A program made the translations under genes and the position numbers. From positions 1,947,538 to 2,011,537 of the forward strand of contig VXBA01002417.1 of the NCBI GenBank assembly GCA_013399895.1: a stretch of DNA of 64,000 nucleotides, given 5' to 3'. Positions 24,501 to 37,903 of the stretch are shown here, piece by piece. Source of the DNA: Serilophus lunatus. Lineage: Eukaryota; Chordata; Aves; Passeriformes; Eurylaimidae. Within the stretch, counting starts at the first letter, position 1; every line of letters starts with the position of its first letter. The notes below the pieces were generated by a model. It was not told the DNA's origin and searched no databases. It worked only from the letters and a program-made list of their open reading frames with translations.

Positions 24501-26999
24501 CTACCATATGTCATGCAACCCTGTCTACGTTATTTGAAAACCAGTTAATACTTTATTCAAGCAGTGCTTTATACATGAAGTGAGGAGGAAAAGGCTGTAA
24601 CTATCAAGTTCTCTTTCCCATCCTTGGAGAAATTTTAGGTTGCTGTAGTAATCAAACACAGTGATATTTATTCATGAGTACATTTGAAAATAACCTACAG
24701 ACTTTCAACAGCTGTATCAGGTAGTTAAACATGAAGTGCCCTCAAATACAGTTTCATCTCTCGTTTTCTTTGTGTACACTCAGCTTGAGATAACCGTATT
24801 GACTTGTATATAAATTACATTTCCTATCATTTAACCTTAATGAACATATTTGACAAACCCATAAAGTCAAAAGACATTGTGGTACCTATGCTATTCAAAA
24901 TTATCCACCGGGAAGAACCTGCTCTGTGAAGAACAGCTGAAAGATGGCATTTTCATCTTTTATTGAGAATTTCTCACACTTTATCGATTCAACACGAATT
25001 TTTATCAGCTGAATAAATATGCCTTTTGTCTTTTATTTGGCAGTAAAGTTGAGTCTATGGAAGAAAATTTAAAGCCCTGAAAATAAGAAAAAATACTCCA
25101 AAAATAAAGGCTCAAAATAATTTATCATCAAAAAGAAATGATACATATAATTTTGATTTATTTGAACATATTCTGAAATGACTTTAATTTAATAGCTAAA
25201 GTATACCAAAGATTTGGTAAATTTGTAGAGATACTAAAGCTTTTGTAAAATTTGATAGGAAGATATGTTATCTATTGTTTCCACTTCTAATATACATGTG
25301 TAAAGCATTTACTAGAGTACTGCTTTATAAACAGCACAAGATGGAAGTATCTGAACACTTAGGTTGTCACCTTAAAACAAACTGTCACACATTTTTCTTC
25401 ACACATTTGAAACCCAACTTATCAACCTTAACAAGTGTTGTTATCAAAAGAATTTTGGTGCCTTTGTTCTTTCCCTTTTGCAAGTAAATTACACTTTTAG
25501 GATTTATTAAGACAAGAAACAATTTTTGAATAGCAGGTCAAAACTCTCTATGGAAAAATTCTCATTACTTTCTAGCCTGAAGCAGTATTTACCACTCCAA
25601 CTTATCCATCTTTTTCCTGTTTTTTATATATCTATATTTCCAGAATCTTGTTTCTGTGCCTAATGCTATAACATTGCAGCAGTTTGTTCAAAGCAACACT
25701 CTTATTTTTGCTCTTAGCCGGTGCTATACAAACCCTGATCAATTATTGAAGTGTAAGCCCTGAAGTAACACAGCCATTACTGCAGCAGGCAGATAAAAAT
25801 GGAACACTTTTAGCTACAGTATATTTACTTTAGAGTTTCAGCAAACAAACCAACAAGTTAAACTACCTTGTCTTTCACTTTGTTTGATGTACTAATATTT
25901 CCTGCATGTTCAAAAGTCTTTCTTTTAAAACAAAGTTACTGAAATGTTATGGCTGCTTGTTTGTGAGAATACCTAAGCTTATATATTTGCATGAAACAGC
26001 CTTGAGATATAGAAAAGGCAGCATTAAAGTAGTACAAATCTAATACAGAAGCTGCTATCTGTAGTGCCATAAGAGCCACAGTTTTTTTATGAGCTGTCTG
26101 GTATTTAAGTTCGCCAAACTGCAGAGCCTGCATATTGTAATGACATTAAAAATGATGCTGGGAGGTATCTTAAACAACAAACAACATCACTGAGGAAAGT
26201 GTTCATTAAAGAAAAGAAAGAAAAATCAAATTAGAGGTGTTGGAAATTTCTCATGGAAATCAACTGCTAATCACTTGTGGACTTTTCTCCTTATGCAGCT
26301 CACTCCTCTGCTCACAAAGGAGTGTCCAAGCTGGAATTTTTTATTAAAATGCTTTCTTATGTAATTATAAAGAGTCTGTTTGATAGTGACACCAGTTCAG
26401 GACTACAACTATTCATCTTCCGATGGTGCTGCATGTGCATCTGCACACAAGATATAATGTTTTTCAGTTTAAATGTCTGTTCTGGGTTTTAAGGACTAAA
26501 TGATAGTGAAGATGACTGGAAACATTCCAAAATTTCCTATATAAACTGCTTAGAAAAAACAAAAATTAGTTCTTATGCTACAGAACTAATAATGTTTGAC
26601 ATTTGCATTTTATCACTTATGGTATGAAGAGCGAGAAGAATTTGTCCCAGGAAGTTTGGGGGGAAAACTATAAAAACTCAGTTTTAGAAATGGGAGTTTA
26701 AAAAAAGACTGTATAGTTTTGCTCAGTTTTCAGCTGTTCTTGTTTCCAGTTCCCAGAGGAAAGCAGGACGCGTGGCTTGCAAACACCATACGTGAACAGC
26801 TTAGGAGAAGTGATCTCATGAATACATAAGTATGTCATCACGTCCCACTTGAAGGCATGTGATAACTGGATATAGTAGCCATGAGTTAAAAAAGCTCTGT
26901 GTACTTAGGTGTTTTCATAGGTTTGGACAAAAACCAAATTCAGTATTACGACGAGGTGTTAGCGGTTGGTTTTCTTTTACTCTTTACAGGCAAGAGTGA
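24501..26999. other. AT-rich noncoding stretch
   Basis: No gene or recognised repeat is seen, apart from short purine runs near 26208-26230. Mixed AT-rich composition continues up to the CR1 copy. Confidence 0.6.
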
Positions 27000-27392
27000 G
27001 AAGTAGCTGACGGACCTGGGGTTGTTCAGTCTGGAGAAATGGAGGCTGAACAGGGATCTTCTCACTCTCTTCAACGACCTGAAAGGAGACTGTAGCCAGG
27101 GGTCATTCTTTCCCCCAAATAACAAACAACAGATTGAGAGAAAACAGTCTCAAGTTGCATTAGAGGAGTTTAGGTTGGATACCGGGTATACTTTCCTCAT
27201 TGAAATGGTGGTCAGGCATTGGAGAAATGCTTCCCAGGGAAGTAGTGGAATCATTGTCCCTGGAAGCATTCAAAAACGTGTCTATGTGGTGTTTAGGGAC
27301 ATAATTTAGTGGTAGGCTTGGCAGTATTAGGATAATGGCTGGACTTGGTGTTCTGAGAGGTCTTTTCCAACCTTAGGGATTCTATGATTTCT
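27000..27392 (+). mobile_element. CR1 LINE 3' end, + strand
   Basis: This is a 5'-truncated copy of the avian CR1 non-LTR retrotransposon. The recognisable order is GACCTGGGGTTGTTCAG, TGGAGAAATGGAGGCTGAA, CTGAAAGGAGACTGTAGCCAG, AGTTTAGGTTGGATA, GCATTGGAGAAATGCTTCCC, GGACTTGGTGTTCTGAGAGG, TCTTTTCCAACC and the terminal GATTCTATGAT. It covers the end of the reverse-transcriptase ORF region and the 3' UTR and is too short to move by itself. Substitutions and small deletions show moderate age. The 95-codon frame inside is not a gene. Confidence 0.93.
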
Positions 27393-29184
27393 ATACATTT
27401 GCATTCAGGAGGATATTCACAAATATTTTCACCAACCTTGGTGGCACTACTTGTTCACAAAAGTAAGTAAGCGTAGGGCTACATAAATGGAGATCACATA
27501 ATTTCCTCAAACATCTGAACTTCCACAAATTTATTTGGGGTTTCCTTTTCAGAATGAAGAAGGAGCAGCTCGTTCTCAGCCACAGAGACAACAAGACAGC
27601 TAGTGACATCTGCAAATTGTGGAAACCTGGAGTTGCTCTGGTACTATTTGAGTCTGATAGGAAGCAGCCAGGCAGGAACTCTCTCCTTGCCCAGACAGCA
27701 CAAATGAGCTTTGTTCTTACCACACAACTTTATTCTCATCTCTGGACATGGGATGAACCCAAAACCTTAAAATATGAGAGAGCCAACACAAGTACATGTA
27801 CACATGGGTATGCATCCCTATAGAGGATTTAGAAAGTACAATTTCAAGTTCAAAATAGCCATAGATTATTTTTAAGCCACAAATATGGTTGACTACTTAC
27901 CGTATCAAAATCTTTTTACCTTTCATTTCAAGATATCTTAATTTTTTAAAAACTGGATATCAAGATGATTGTAAACAAATTCTTTATCTTTCATTTTATT
28001 TTTGCAACCAGTACATCTGAGCCTAGTAACATATTCAAGGTATGCCTCAAACACTTGGAAGCAAAAACCTTTTCATCTGAACATTCGATTCAGTGAAAGT
28101 GAGGTAGCCAATTTGTTGTTGCAAGCGTCTGTGCTATTATTTTTAGAGCTTTCTGGCAGACAGCTTATGAAAGGTGGTTTGTATAAAGCAGCAACATAAT
28201 TTGAAAAAGTGCAAAAAGGGAATCTATAGTGATGCATGTCTTTGTGAAACTGCTCTTTATTTAAATATTGCACTGGATAGTCGAAACAGGCTGACTGGAT
28301 TTATGAGGTGTGAAGCTATGTCTCATAATGATTAACATTAGAATCACAATTTAGACCTGAGGTCAGACTCCAGATACTACATTAACCTTCTTATTTTTTT
28401 AGAAAATCTGGAGCTCTTATTATTATTATAGCCTTTATTGAAACAAAGATGTTGAGTTCATTGCTTGTTTCAAATGAGTCAGGAAAGTAGGATCAGGTCT
28501 TTGAAACTTGACTTCTCTTCCCTATTAGGCTCATGCATGCAGTGAAATAGCCACGGTGTGAGCAATACTCGATAAACTAATCTCAGTGCCCTGAATATTC
28601 CATTATTTTGAGTGATCATTCTTATCAAAAGAAGATTTTTGCTTATGGCTTGCCTTTTATAATTGTGTTCCCTATGAGCTCTGGGTGAGAGCCACAAAAA
28701 GGAAGGTTGCCTTAGGGAGAGGGTCACAATGTCACACCTGAAGAATAAAAGATCCTCAAGCACAGGGTTCAGCTGGCTGGAGAGAGCTTGGGGATTAAGT
28801 AGAAATCAAGGGGTGTTTTCTTCTGACATTTATGCCACAGTTCACCTGCCATCAGCAAGAATTTCTGGTTTGTTGGTGACTCCTACAAGCCCTTCTCCTG
28901 CAGGCAGTTTGAGGATCTTGGAGTCACAGAAAGATTTGAGTCTAACATGGCTGTGTGGTCTGGTTATTCTGGGCAAACAACAAACCCTTTTTGCATTTTG
29001 CAGCAGAACAAGGTCTATGATACATATGTACCATAATCCTTCTGCACACATGTGGTAAATTTGCTGTTCCTTAGAGTCACCAGACTTGCCTGCTTAGGGC
29101 AAGTGTGACCCACACTGACCTGCAGGACACCAGATATTTCACACCCTCAGAAAACACCACTGTATTGCTTCTCTCTCTGCCCAG
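27393..29184. other. Noncoding stretch between CR1s
   Basis: Two overlapping open frames near 27391-27823 (110 and 89 codons, opposite strands) and others near 28479-29058 (94 and 109 codons) show no domain I recognise. They lack splice or promoter context. I see no repeat. Confidence 0.5.
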
Positions 29185-29274
29185 AGAGAATTTCTGAAAC
29201 TCAGCTGCAAATGGAAACTTTCTCCCCAGCCCCTCCAGGATGCAACAAAGGGACAGAAAGTTAAAACAGACAAG
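29185..29274 (+). other. Candidate splice-bounded exon, 90 nt
   Basis: Upstream lies a strong 3' splice site, TTGCTTCTCTCTCTGCCCAG, with an unbroken pyrimidine tract. Downstream ACAAG is followed by GTAAGA, a good donor. The interval is exactly 90 bases and open in frame 0 for 30 codons, with a lysine-rich peptide of no recognised family. A phase-0 exon of a gene whose other exons lie outside the window, or a lncRNA exon, are both possible, as is chance. No second matching exon is seen in the window. Confidence 0.25.
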
Positions 29275-29385
29275 GTAAGACTAACTGCACATGAACGTGA
29301 AAAACAGATATTAAAACAACGAACCCCTCCTGTCCCTCAGCTACAATTACAATCCTGCCATTTCTTCTTTTCCACCTCAATTCCT

Positions 29386-29560
29386 AGAATCATATTATAT
29401 TGCAGAATAGTTTGTATTGGTTAAGACTTTAAACATCATCTTGTTCCACTCCCTGTCATGGGCAGGGACCCCTTCCACTGTCCCAGCTCGCTCCAAGCCC
29501 TGTCCAACCTGGCCTTGAACACTTCCAGGGGTGGGACATCCACAGTTCATTCCATATGTC
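29386..29560 (-). mobile_element. CR1 LINE 3' end, - strand
   Basis: Read on the + strand it begins with AGAATCATA, the reverse complement of the CR1 tail. It continues through the CTGTCATGGGCAGGGACCCC, CACTGTCCCAGC, TCCAACCTGGCCTTGAACAC and TTCCAGGG segments. This is the reverse complement of a CR1 3' UTR of the type seen at 55692-55956. It is 5'-truncated, and the left 40 bases are more diverged than the rest. Confidence 0.9.
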
Positions 29561-31311
29561 CTTCCTCTACAGAAAACGAAGCTGAATCAAATAATTTATA
29601 TCCATCTTTACATGTAGTTTCAATTTACATAGTTTTACTTATTGGTTTGAAAACTAAATTTGCTGAAGAAATTTATCATGACCAGATCAGCTGGTCATGA
29701 GCAGATCCACTGGTTAGTCTAAGTAGATCACAGCAAACGGTTGAATCAAGAATCTATGACTAAAGTACTTGTCAGATACTGAAATCAGTGCAGGACAATA
29801 CTAGAAAAGCAGATCTTGAGTCTCAAGAAGCTGCAATAGACATGTTGGAGATCATCCTAAATTTTGAATGTAAAAAAATTATAAACAACAACTCTAAGAG
29901 TGTCCCATGTAGTATCATAACATATTTCTTTGGGCGGTGTCAATGAATATTTTATTGAGGTATGAACTATGCAAAAGGTAGGGGATGGAGTCAATAATAT
30001 TTTAGGAAGTAAGTTCAAAGGGAGTTTTCAGGGAATAAGAATGAATGCCTATTACTACTTATGAATGCAAGGAATCTGTAAAGACAGTTAAAATATTTCC
30101 CTTTAAATTGTTGTCCATTCAAAGGAAAATTGACAATTTATATTTCTCATTGACAGATGTTCCAAAGCATGTATTATGCAAAAACCTTCAATTTAGAAAC
30201 ATTCATAAAACCTCTAGATTGCATAGTAAATATTCTCTTTATGTTATGACACTTGGCCTACCGTGAACAATGGAGAATAACTCTAATTTTGAATATTCAT
30301 TATATCTTTTTTAAAAAAAGACCCACACTGCAACGTGTTAGTGTCACACAGAAACAAAAGCTATTCACGGGCCAAAGCCCAGTCACTTAGGTTCACTCTG
30401 GACTGATGATTATACATCAAAATGTCAAAAGAGATGTATTTACCAAGTTCAATGAAGAAAATCTGACAAATACTATTTAAGATAAGTGGCATTTTCTTCT
30501 AGAAGTTTTCAAATGAATGAAGGAGAACCTAATGCCCTGCTACTTTGGTGGAGCACTAAGTGGTTTCAAAAACTCTTGTTTATATGTATTGGCACACACT
30601 CAAAGGAGAATTGAACCAGGCAAGTTCATTTATAAATGTATCTTAGGTAATATGTAGTCAGAATTACAAAAGAAAATGAGGAAAAATAACTCAGATGAAC
30701 CAATCATTATTTACATTTATTTGTTGTTTTTTCTCAGTTTGATACATCATCTCAATCACCCTCATTTTCTTGGCACCACTGTGATTTTTAAGACTGTAAA
30801 TGTTTCAGAAAGTGTCAAATTTCCTTAAATGAGTCATTTACTATAGGTGGATCACACAGCAAAGATTTTAACACTTTTCCAGGATACAGTAATATACACA
30901 GGTATTCTACCAAAACCAGCCAAAAGCCAAAACCCACCAAATTTATGAAGCTGCTGTATTTAAGGAAACTTGTCCACATTCATTTCAATTCAGATCCTCA
31001 TGTACTTTCATCACCACTAAACGTTTGTGATATGAAAGAGTTGGGCTTCATTAATGCAAAGGTGCATGAAAAGATTAAGAAGAGAGGTTCTGTGTGGAAA
31101 TGTTTGGTTCTACATGATCTCTGATACAAAGAGCTCTCTAGAAGAGGAACTTCTGTAATTGTGTCCAAGTATATCATCCACTTTGTGGCCTTAGTTATGT
31201 AAATCTATGTAAATACACATTGTGTTGGTTTCTCTGTGGCTCAGATATATCTGAGCAAGTTTGGGTACCTGAGCACATCAAGTCACAGCAGCAAGGAATT
31301 AACTGAATTCC
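29561..31311. other. Noncoding stretch with a perfect hairpin
   Basis: No gene is seen. A perfect 10-bp hairpin lies at 29676-29700, and the remainder is AT-rich. Open frames of 73-80 codons near 29458-29700 and 30045-30266 lack coding character, and the first starts inside the CR1. Confidence 0.6.
29676..29700. repeat. Perfect 10-bp inverted repeat
   Basis: TCATGACCAG (29676-29685) and CTGGTCATGA (29691-29700) are exact reverse complements around ATCAG. It is followed by a partial repeat of the GCAGATC/ACTGGT theme. Confidence 0.92.
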
Positions 31312-31489
31312 CTCACTGAAAGGATGCTCAAGCATTGGAACAGGCTCCCAAGGGAAGTGGTGGAAGTCCTCAAAGACATTCAGATGTGGTGTCTAAGGAC
31401 TTGGTTTAATAGTGGACCTGGCAGAGTTTGATTAACAGTTGGACTCCATAATATAAGAGGTCCTTTCAAACCTCAATGATTCTATGAAT
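31312..31489 (+). mobile_element. CR1 LINE 3' end, + strand
   Basis: A short 5'-truncated CR1 matches the same 3' type as the copy at 27000-27392. Landmarks are AAGCATTGGAACAGGCTCCC, AGGGAAGTGGTGGAAGTC, ATGTGGTGTCTAAGGAC, AGGTCCTTTCAAACC and the final GATTCTATGAAT. The two copies differ in length and substitutions, so they are separate insertions rather than a recent duplication. Confidence 0.93.
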
Positions 31490-34400
31490 TGCTGCTGCCT
31501 CCAGAAAAGCTGGAGCACTTAAAACTGGTTTAATTTCTCTACATTATTATGTAGTTTCCCGATTACAGACAGATTTCTGCAGTGACCACATAACAGTCTT
31601 AATTTGTTTTCTCTCCACAACAACTCAGCTTCATGGTTCATAGCATCATGGCAATAATGCATCCCCCCTGCACACTCCGTGTTGCCACTGCTGATTATAA
31701 TTCAATTTTTTTTGATGTTCTGATTCATAGGTTTAAAGCAGAAAAATATGGATTCAACAACGAGCTAAACTAAATCTAGAACAGTTTTTTTTTTAATAGG
31801 CCTCAGAATTTTCAATTAGCTTTGAACAAATCAGTCATTTGAATCTATCAACCTCTGGAAAATACTCCAGGAATGGTCAGAATAAGAAGCACAAAAAAAA
31901 AACTTACTGTACAATAGACTTTTATGAAGTAGTCTGACTTCAGAAGTAACATCAAATGTCATAAGAGGCATTTTCTTATGAGGCATCCAGTTGAATTTTT
32001 CATGCCAAAGAAGATTAGGTGACTCTTGGTACTTTATTCCTCTAGGTCAGGGGCCTACTCCCAAGACCTGCACCTCGTACTTTCAGATTTTGCCACTAGG
32101 ACAGAACTGATCTGTTCAATGAAATGGAAGACAATATAGCATAGGACTTCATGAGGTACAATGGGATGCTGAAAGATCAGAACTAAGTAGAATCAGCAAA
32201 AATATATGACGGTATATATGCCTTCCACTGAACGCATTAACTGCCAAGATTCTCAGTCCATTATAATAATCAATCCACTCTCATAGGAAATTGTAGCATT
32301 TATTACGTAGTTTACCATGAAAAATTGCTGTTCACCACATCATCTACCCCAGACCAAGGGACATTGGGAGCAGAGAGAAGCATATTGCTACATGATGCAC
32401 AAAATAGTGTCAAGACGTGGATGTGTCCCAACGCCGTGAGAAATCCTCATTTACAGCTCCATGTGGAAAACAGTGAGATATTGGACTTGGTCCATGCATT
32501 ACTATGAAAAGAAGTAAGAGCAAGAAATTGTCCCTCATTTTCTACCATCAATCTCCCTCTTCCTCAGGAGCCCAGAGGATAGTGCAATACAAGGGAGGAT
32601 GGCACTCAGGCTACTGGAGCTGAAAAAAGGAAGCCAGAACTGAAGCCTACCAATCACAGCAAAAAAAGTCACATTCATTTAAACAAGACTTGGATCGGTC
32701 TCTTGGCAACTGGTGTGTCAGACACTCAGCTGAGAACCCACTGGCAAACTCAAGCAGGCGGCTGTGGTTCACAGCCACATTTCCCTCAGGTAGCTCTGAA
32801 GGACACCAGCTCCAGTTCTCACAGCACTGGAGGAGACCCCTGAGCATCAAACACGAGCATTTGCTTACTCAGAGGTTGTAAACTACAATCCATCACAGCT
32901 GCAACACTGAAACTTCGCCTTTGTGATAAAATATATCCTTGTATAGAGGATGACCCTTCTATCTCCATTCACTGTTCAGAGATGGTATGGAACCATCTTT
33001 GACATGGAAGCTCAAATGTGTACCTCAGGTTTTCTCCCAGTAATGAAGGCTCTGCTCTTGAAAGTAGTAATGCAAAATCACTTAATTAATAGCTGGACTG
33101 AATATAATATGTGGAAAGTATTTATGACAGATGGTTTTCATTCTCTTTGCAAAGCCCAATGTTTTCAGCTCTCTTTTACAGTTCATACCTTACTAGGCAC
33201 AAAATCATTGAGATTTTGTCCAATTAGTCCTTGTTGGCTCTTTTAAAATCTTTGGTATGACTCTAGACCATATATATGTATCTCCCACACATGTAAATGA
33301 TTCATAGGCTTTGTCCAAAAATGTCTTCTATAAATGCAAACATTTGTGTTCTGTCACTGTAGGTTTTTTTCTACACAATGAAAGGAGAATTTAAAATATA
33401 ACAGAGAATGCCATTAGAATGTACTCAGTTGTGTGATCATTTGGCAAAATGGACAAATGTCTCCTAAAGAGTATGTTGAGGTTCCCCAAACAAATTTTAC
33501 TGGTAACATAAGGCAGGTTGGAGTAAATTCCAGCCATGAAACTCTAGTTCATTAATTTTTCTACACCAACTGTCTCTTGCTAATTCCACTCACATAATAA
33601 ACAGCCTAATAAAAATATACTTTCCTTCTTGGTCTCCATCTGAGAATATTTATAGATGCTGTGTAATATTGACAGGGATTTGGTAATTTTTTTTTGGTGT
33701 GTTTTAGCAGAAATTTGAAAGAAGGGTTACACTTGTATCAAAATACAGGAGTGATATTGTGCTTTGTGATTCTAAGGTGATGTAATTTGTCTACTGCTGT
33801 TTCTGCCAACTGGTGACCAGACACTAGAGCTGACTTAACCAGTAAGCAGAGTCTACCATCTGGTGGCTGGAGTTGCTGAGTGTACATCCTACACATTCCT
33901 GCATTGAGATTCCAGTGGGATCTTTTTCTCTGGTAGACAACAGTTTTCTCCCATAACTGTGGACATGAGGCACCTTCAGCCTGATAATCTTGTCTCCCTT
34001 AGAGATTTTTTTCCTTTCATGTAATTTACATCTACCTCCATAGCATACATTCCAAAACCCTAGTTGGGCTCCTTGATCACTATTTGACCACTCTTTTCCA
34101 TAGACTCTGATTAATACCCTTGTCCATAAAAATATTCCTGTCATAGTATTTGATGTTAATTGATCAACAAATTAAATTTTATGAAGTCATAATATCAGCC
34201 TAATCAGACAACCTTTCTCCTCTTCCTTGCTGCTCACTGTCAGAGAGCTCACTCTCTTTATCATACAAAGAGTAATTTCCAGGATCTAATACATCACAAT
34301 AGGAATTGCCACTGAATTCTGGATAATTTTGAATGAATCACCATTCATGTCCAAATAAAATACAGAAATATTCTATTTTAAATACACACATAACCAAATT

Positions 34401-34849
34401 ATCAGAGGTATTTATGTATATCATCGATTCACTGAAGGATAATCAAAGAAAAAAATAATAAAACAAACTTGTTAGTAGTGATTAATCAACGTGTGCTTGT
34501 ATTTCACGTTCATCTAATCACACAATGATTGGCAGGGGCTGTATGATATGAGTCAGCATAAGAGCTAAGATCTCATTTATCTTTTCAGATATGTCTTAAT
34601 ACAAGAACAACAGAAAGCTGAAACTATCTTCACATTAGGTAGAGGACTGAAATGTCTGCAAATAATTGAAACCATATTAGAGTATGATAATGTTGACAGT
34701 AACAAGATAGGAGTGACTGAAACAATCTAAACACTGAGGCAGTAAAGTGGCTTTTAAATACCTAAACAAAAGATCACTGCCAAGCAAAAGACATCCAAAA
34801 AGCAGAAAAATGCATGATGTTCAAAAAAGATATAAAGAATGATTTCATC
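31490..34849. other. Noncoding stretch, no gene seen
   Basis: Open frames of up to 106 codons (for example 33824-34144 on the minus strand and 32950-33246 on the plus strand) carry no recognised domain. Poly-T and poly-A runs occur near 31785 and 31892. Nothing else can be supported. Confidence 0.55.
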
Positions 34850-35700
34850 CCAAGTTTCTATTGTGCGTCTCGGTGCACGGGTGAGCGTTTTGCATATTCT
34901 CTTTTTTCTGCATTAACTGCACCCTATTAGTCTCTTCAACACACAATCTAACAATAGGAATTGCTATCCACAGAATGGGTTATTTCACACAGTAAAAGAA
35001 AATCTTACTGAACTATGTTCTGAAAATGATGTACAAAAGGCTATTAAACAACATGCATCTGGCAAGTCAAATGGTTCAGATGGCACACAAATAAATCCAC
35101 ATACTATTGCTGATTTCCAACTATTAAGACATCTGCTGAAAATCCTCCAGTTAATACAAGCTCAAAATAGCTTCTTCCAGACTTGACTATTTCCCTTATC
35201 TATCACGTATCCGTTGAAGAAGCAGGGATCAATCACTGTCTATAACGACCAACTCGGTAGCGATTTCCCAGCCACAGTGGGCAAAACGTCGCTCATCTGG
35301 TGCTGTTCATTGGGAATTTTTTTCCCCTAGTTCATGTCCTGTCACTTTCCAGGGTCAGATAAGCTTAACCAAAATGTGCTGATTGTGATTCTTGAGAAAT
35401 CCATTGCAAATCAAAGAGGTAAATTCTCTTAGAGTGCTTTAACTAGATGGAGTTCTGCTTAGGTCAGGCATAAATAACCAAAAGAAAAAGACAGGAACAT
35501 GAGAGTGAACAAGTGGAAGAGCAGAAATCCCTCGGCATCAATGCCAGATCCTACTGCCTTAAGATTCATATCATCATTTCGTGGTTAATGCCTGACTATG
35601 ATATTTTGACAAGGAGAGGATCTAGACACCGAGGTGTAATGAAACTGATTAAAGCAATAACAAAGTCTTACAAAGCAGCATGCAGAAACTACAACTGAAA
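34850..35700. promoter_or_regulatory. Candidate CNE cluster with retained CpGs
   Basis: In an otherwise CpG-poor window this block keeps many CpGs: GTGCGTCTCGGTGCACGGG near 34864, TATCACGTATCCGTTGAAG near 35202, TATAACGACCAACTCGGTAG near 35241, AAAACGTCGCTC near 35283, and CCTCGGCATC and CACCGAGG near 35530 and 35628. It has no repeat and only one 61-codon domainless frame. The pattern fits several adjacent enhancer-type CNEs. Confidence 0.38.
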
Positions 35701-36862
35701 ACTACTGTCATACACTAAGTAAGAGTCATTTAAGGACACAGACATTAGCAACAAAATGCTATTCATGCAAATACAGTCAAAAAATTAAAAGATCCCCCCC
35801 AGCGCAAGTGCTAGCCCTAACTTCTGCAGACCCTCACTTATAGTTTTTGTGATAGGAAGGACTTATGGTCCACTTAAAAATTAGTGGGGTAACCTAGCTA
35901 ACAGACGGATAGAGCATTTGCTATCATTTTTGTCCTACAGAAAGCAGAAAGGAAATCGCATGATAGATATTCTACTTTCTCCCTCTGACAAGCTGTGGAA
36001 GATAACTACAAATGGATAATTTAATGTAATATTTTTAAGCCATAAAACAATACTCAGCACTGAGCCTGAGACTTTACAGTTTGCACACGTATCAGAGGGG
36101 TTACACTCCTATAGCTCTCACGAAAGGGACTTTTAGACATTATGTGGTGTTTTTGTTGAGTTATACCTTTAAAACTGTTTGAATATAAAACTGCTTTCTC
36201 TAATTAGAGAAGTTACATGATCACAGAGTCTGTATCCAGACCAGGTGCCAGGTAGCATCATTTTAATCAGTTTTCCAAAGAACAAGAACTATCACAGTGA
36301 GTGCAAATTAACTTAATTTGACTCAGCAGACCGAAGCATCATGGGCCACTTACATTCTCTTTGTTATAAGCCCTTGTATAATTTCACTGGATTAATTCAG
36401 AAGTTGGTATATTTTTTTATCCAGGACCGTTTAACATTCCCCGACTTACCAATCACCACATATATTTATTTTCCTGAGGAAAGCTACAAAGCAGATGTGG
36501 GCACAAACATGAAAAAAAAAAAACCCTGGAATAGATTCTACTTATTTTCCTTGGGGAACAGGAAAAGTAAACACAACTCTGGTCAGCTTGACTTGGCAGC
36601 AATATTCATTGCCACTTCAAAGCACCCAGGTGTTCAGGAATGGCAAGAAGTAGCCATATATTTGAGTCTACCAGATTCCTCAGAAACTCCTCAGATCCAC
36701 GAACGAAGCACAACTAAGAAAGGATGACTGATGATAATTTTGAATTTTCCCTCTGAACTCTTTATTAGGTTTAACAGAGCAATGATATTTTTAAGGCTGA
36801 GAGATTCATATCACAGCTTGCAGTAGATTATCTGACAAGATAGTTGAACATTATAAAAACAT

Positions 36863-36944
36863 AAGGGGGAGTAGATGTAAAGGTGGGGAAAAGATAGAAG
36901 AAAAGAAGGGAGGAATCAGAAGAAGAGAGAACAAAGGAAAGAAG
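36863..36944. repeat. Purine-rich (GA) tract
   Basis: About 80 bases are almost entirely A and G on the + strand with few interruptions. It is low complexity without a fixed unit. Confidence 0.7.
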
Positions 36945-37861
36945 TTCACTGAGTCATGTATGTCTTACAGTTGAGCTATAAAACATCGTTTCCATCAATA
37001 AACTCATGATAAAACAGTTGGAGATGAACTAAGGAAGGTTCAAAGCAAGACTAACAAAGGACTTTGGATTAATTTTGTGTTTAAAGTATTCAGGGTGTTG
37101 AGAAATGCGAAATATAAAGTTACAGTAGCATCAGTGCTGCTTTGTAAGACACTGCAGTTTGTGATAAGACATGGCTGTGTTCAGACTACCTCTACCTTTT
37201 TCCTCTTGTTTTGGGCATTTTTTTTTCTCATCCTATTGCACTGACCAACATCGTTTATCCCCTCATTCCCATGCCAGATTTGATTTTTACACCATTATCA
37301 TAAAATTTTTATGGCTACAGACTCTACTTGGCCTCCACACTGGTGCACAACTGGGGCTGTATCATCTCTCCTGTCAAGAGTGAAAGAGCAGAGAAGAAGA
37401 GCAGTGAGAAGGAATAACTTCTCCTTTCCTCCCTTCCCCCCTTTCCCATGTTCACATGATGACTCATTATGACAGAAGTGTAATAAACTTCTAAAAAGGC
37501 AACCACAAAACATGTATTTTTTTTCTGACAGGCACAGATACATTGAAAAAAAAGCTCACACATTCAATGATATAGGATTAAATTATCCCCTGCCAGCTTT
37601 TGGGGCAATATTTAAACATTACATCCTACAATGAAGCTCAGTTCTAAACCACTATATCTGATTTATAGAGGTAAACAGCACAAACTCCAAGTGTAACAGC
37701 ACTGTAATGTCTTTATGTTGCAGCAGGGCTATCAGTAAAAAAAAAAATATTAAAAAAAAGACTTTTCTTTCCTTACTCTGATTCTAAACTTCACCAACCC
37801 TGGTGAGATGGAAATTAGTCCAAGCTTTCTCCTTGGAAGAAACTTCTTGCCTTTTTCTCTT

Positions 37862-37903
37862 GGTTTTTTTTTTTGGTTGTTTTTTTGTTTTGTTTTGTTT
37901 TTG
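37862..37903. repeat. T-rich/TTTTG low-complexity tract
   Basis: A poly-T run is interspersed with GG and single G bases, including TTTTG units. It is a simple repeat. Confidence 0.85.

Noticed and set aside
27022..27309. 95-codon open frame
   Set aside because: It lies wholly inside a CR1 3' end and is not a host gene or a functional CR1 protein.
36341..36727. 128-codon open frame
   Set aside because: No domain, a lysine run encoded by poly-A, no splice or promoter context and no texture of constraint.
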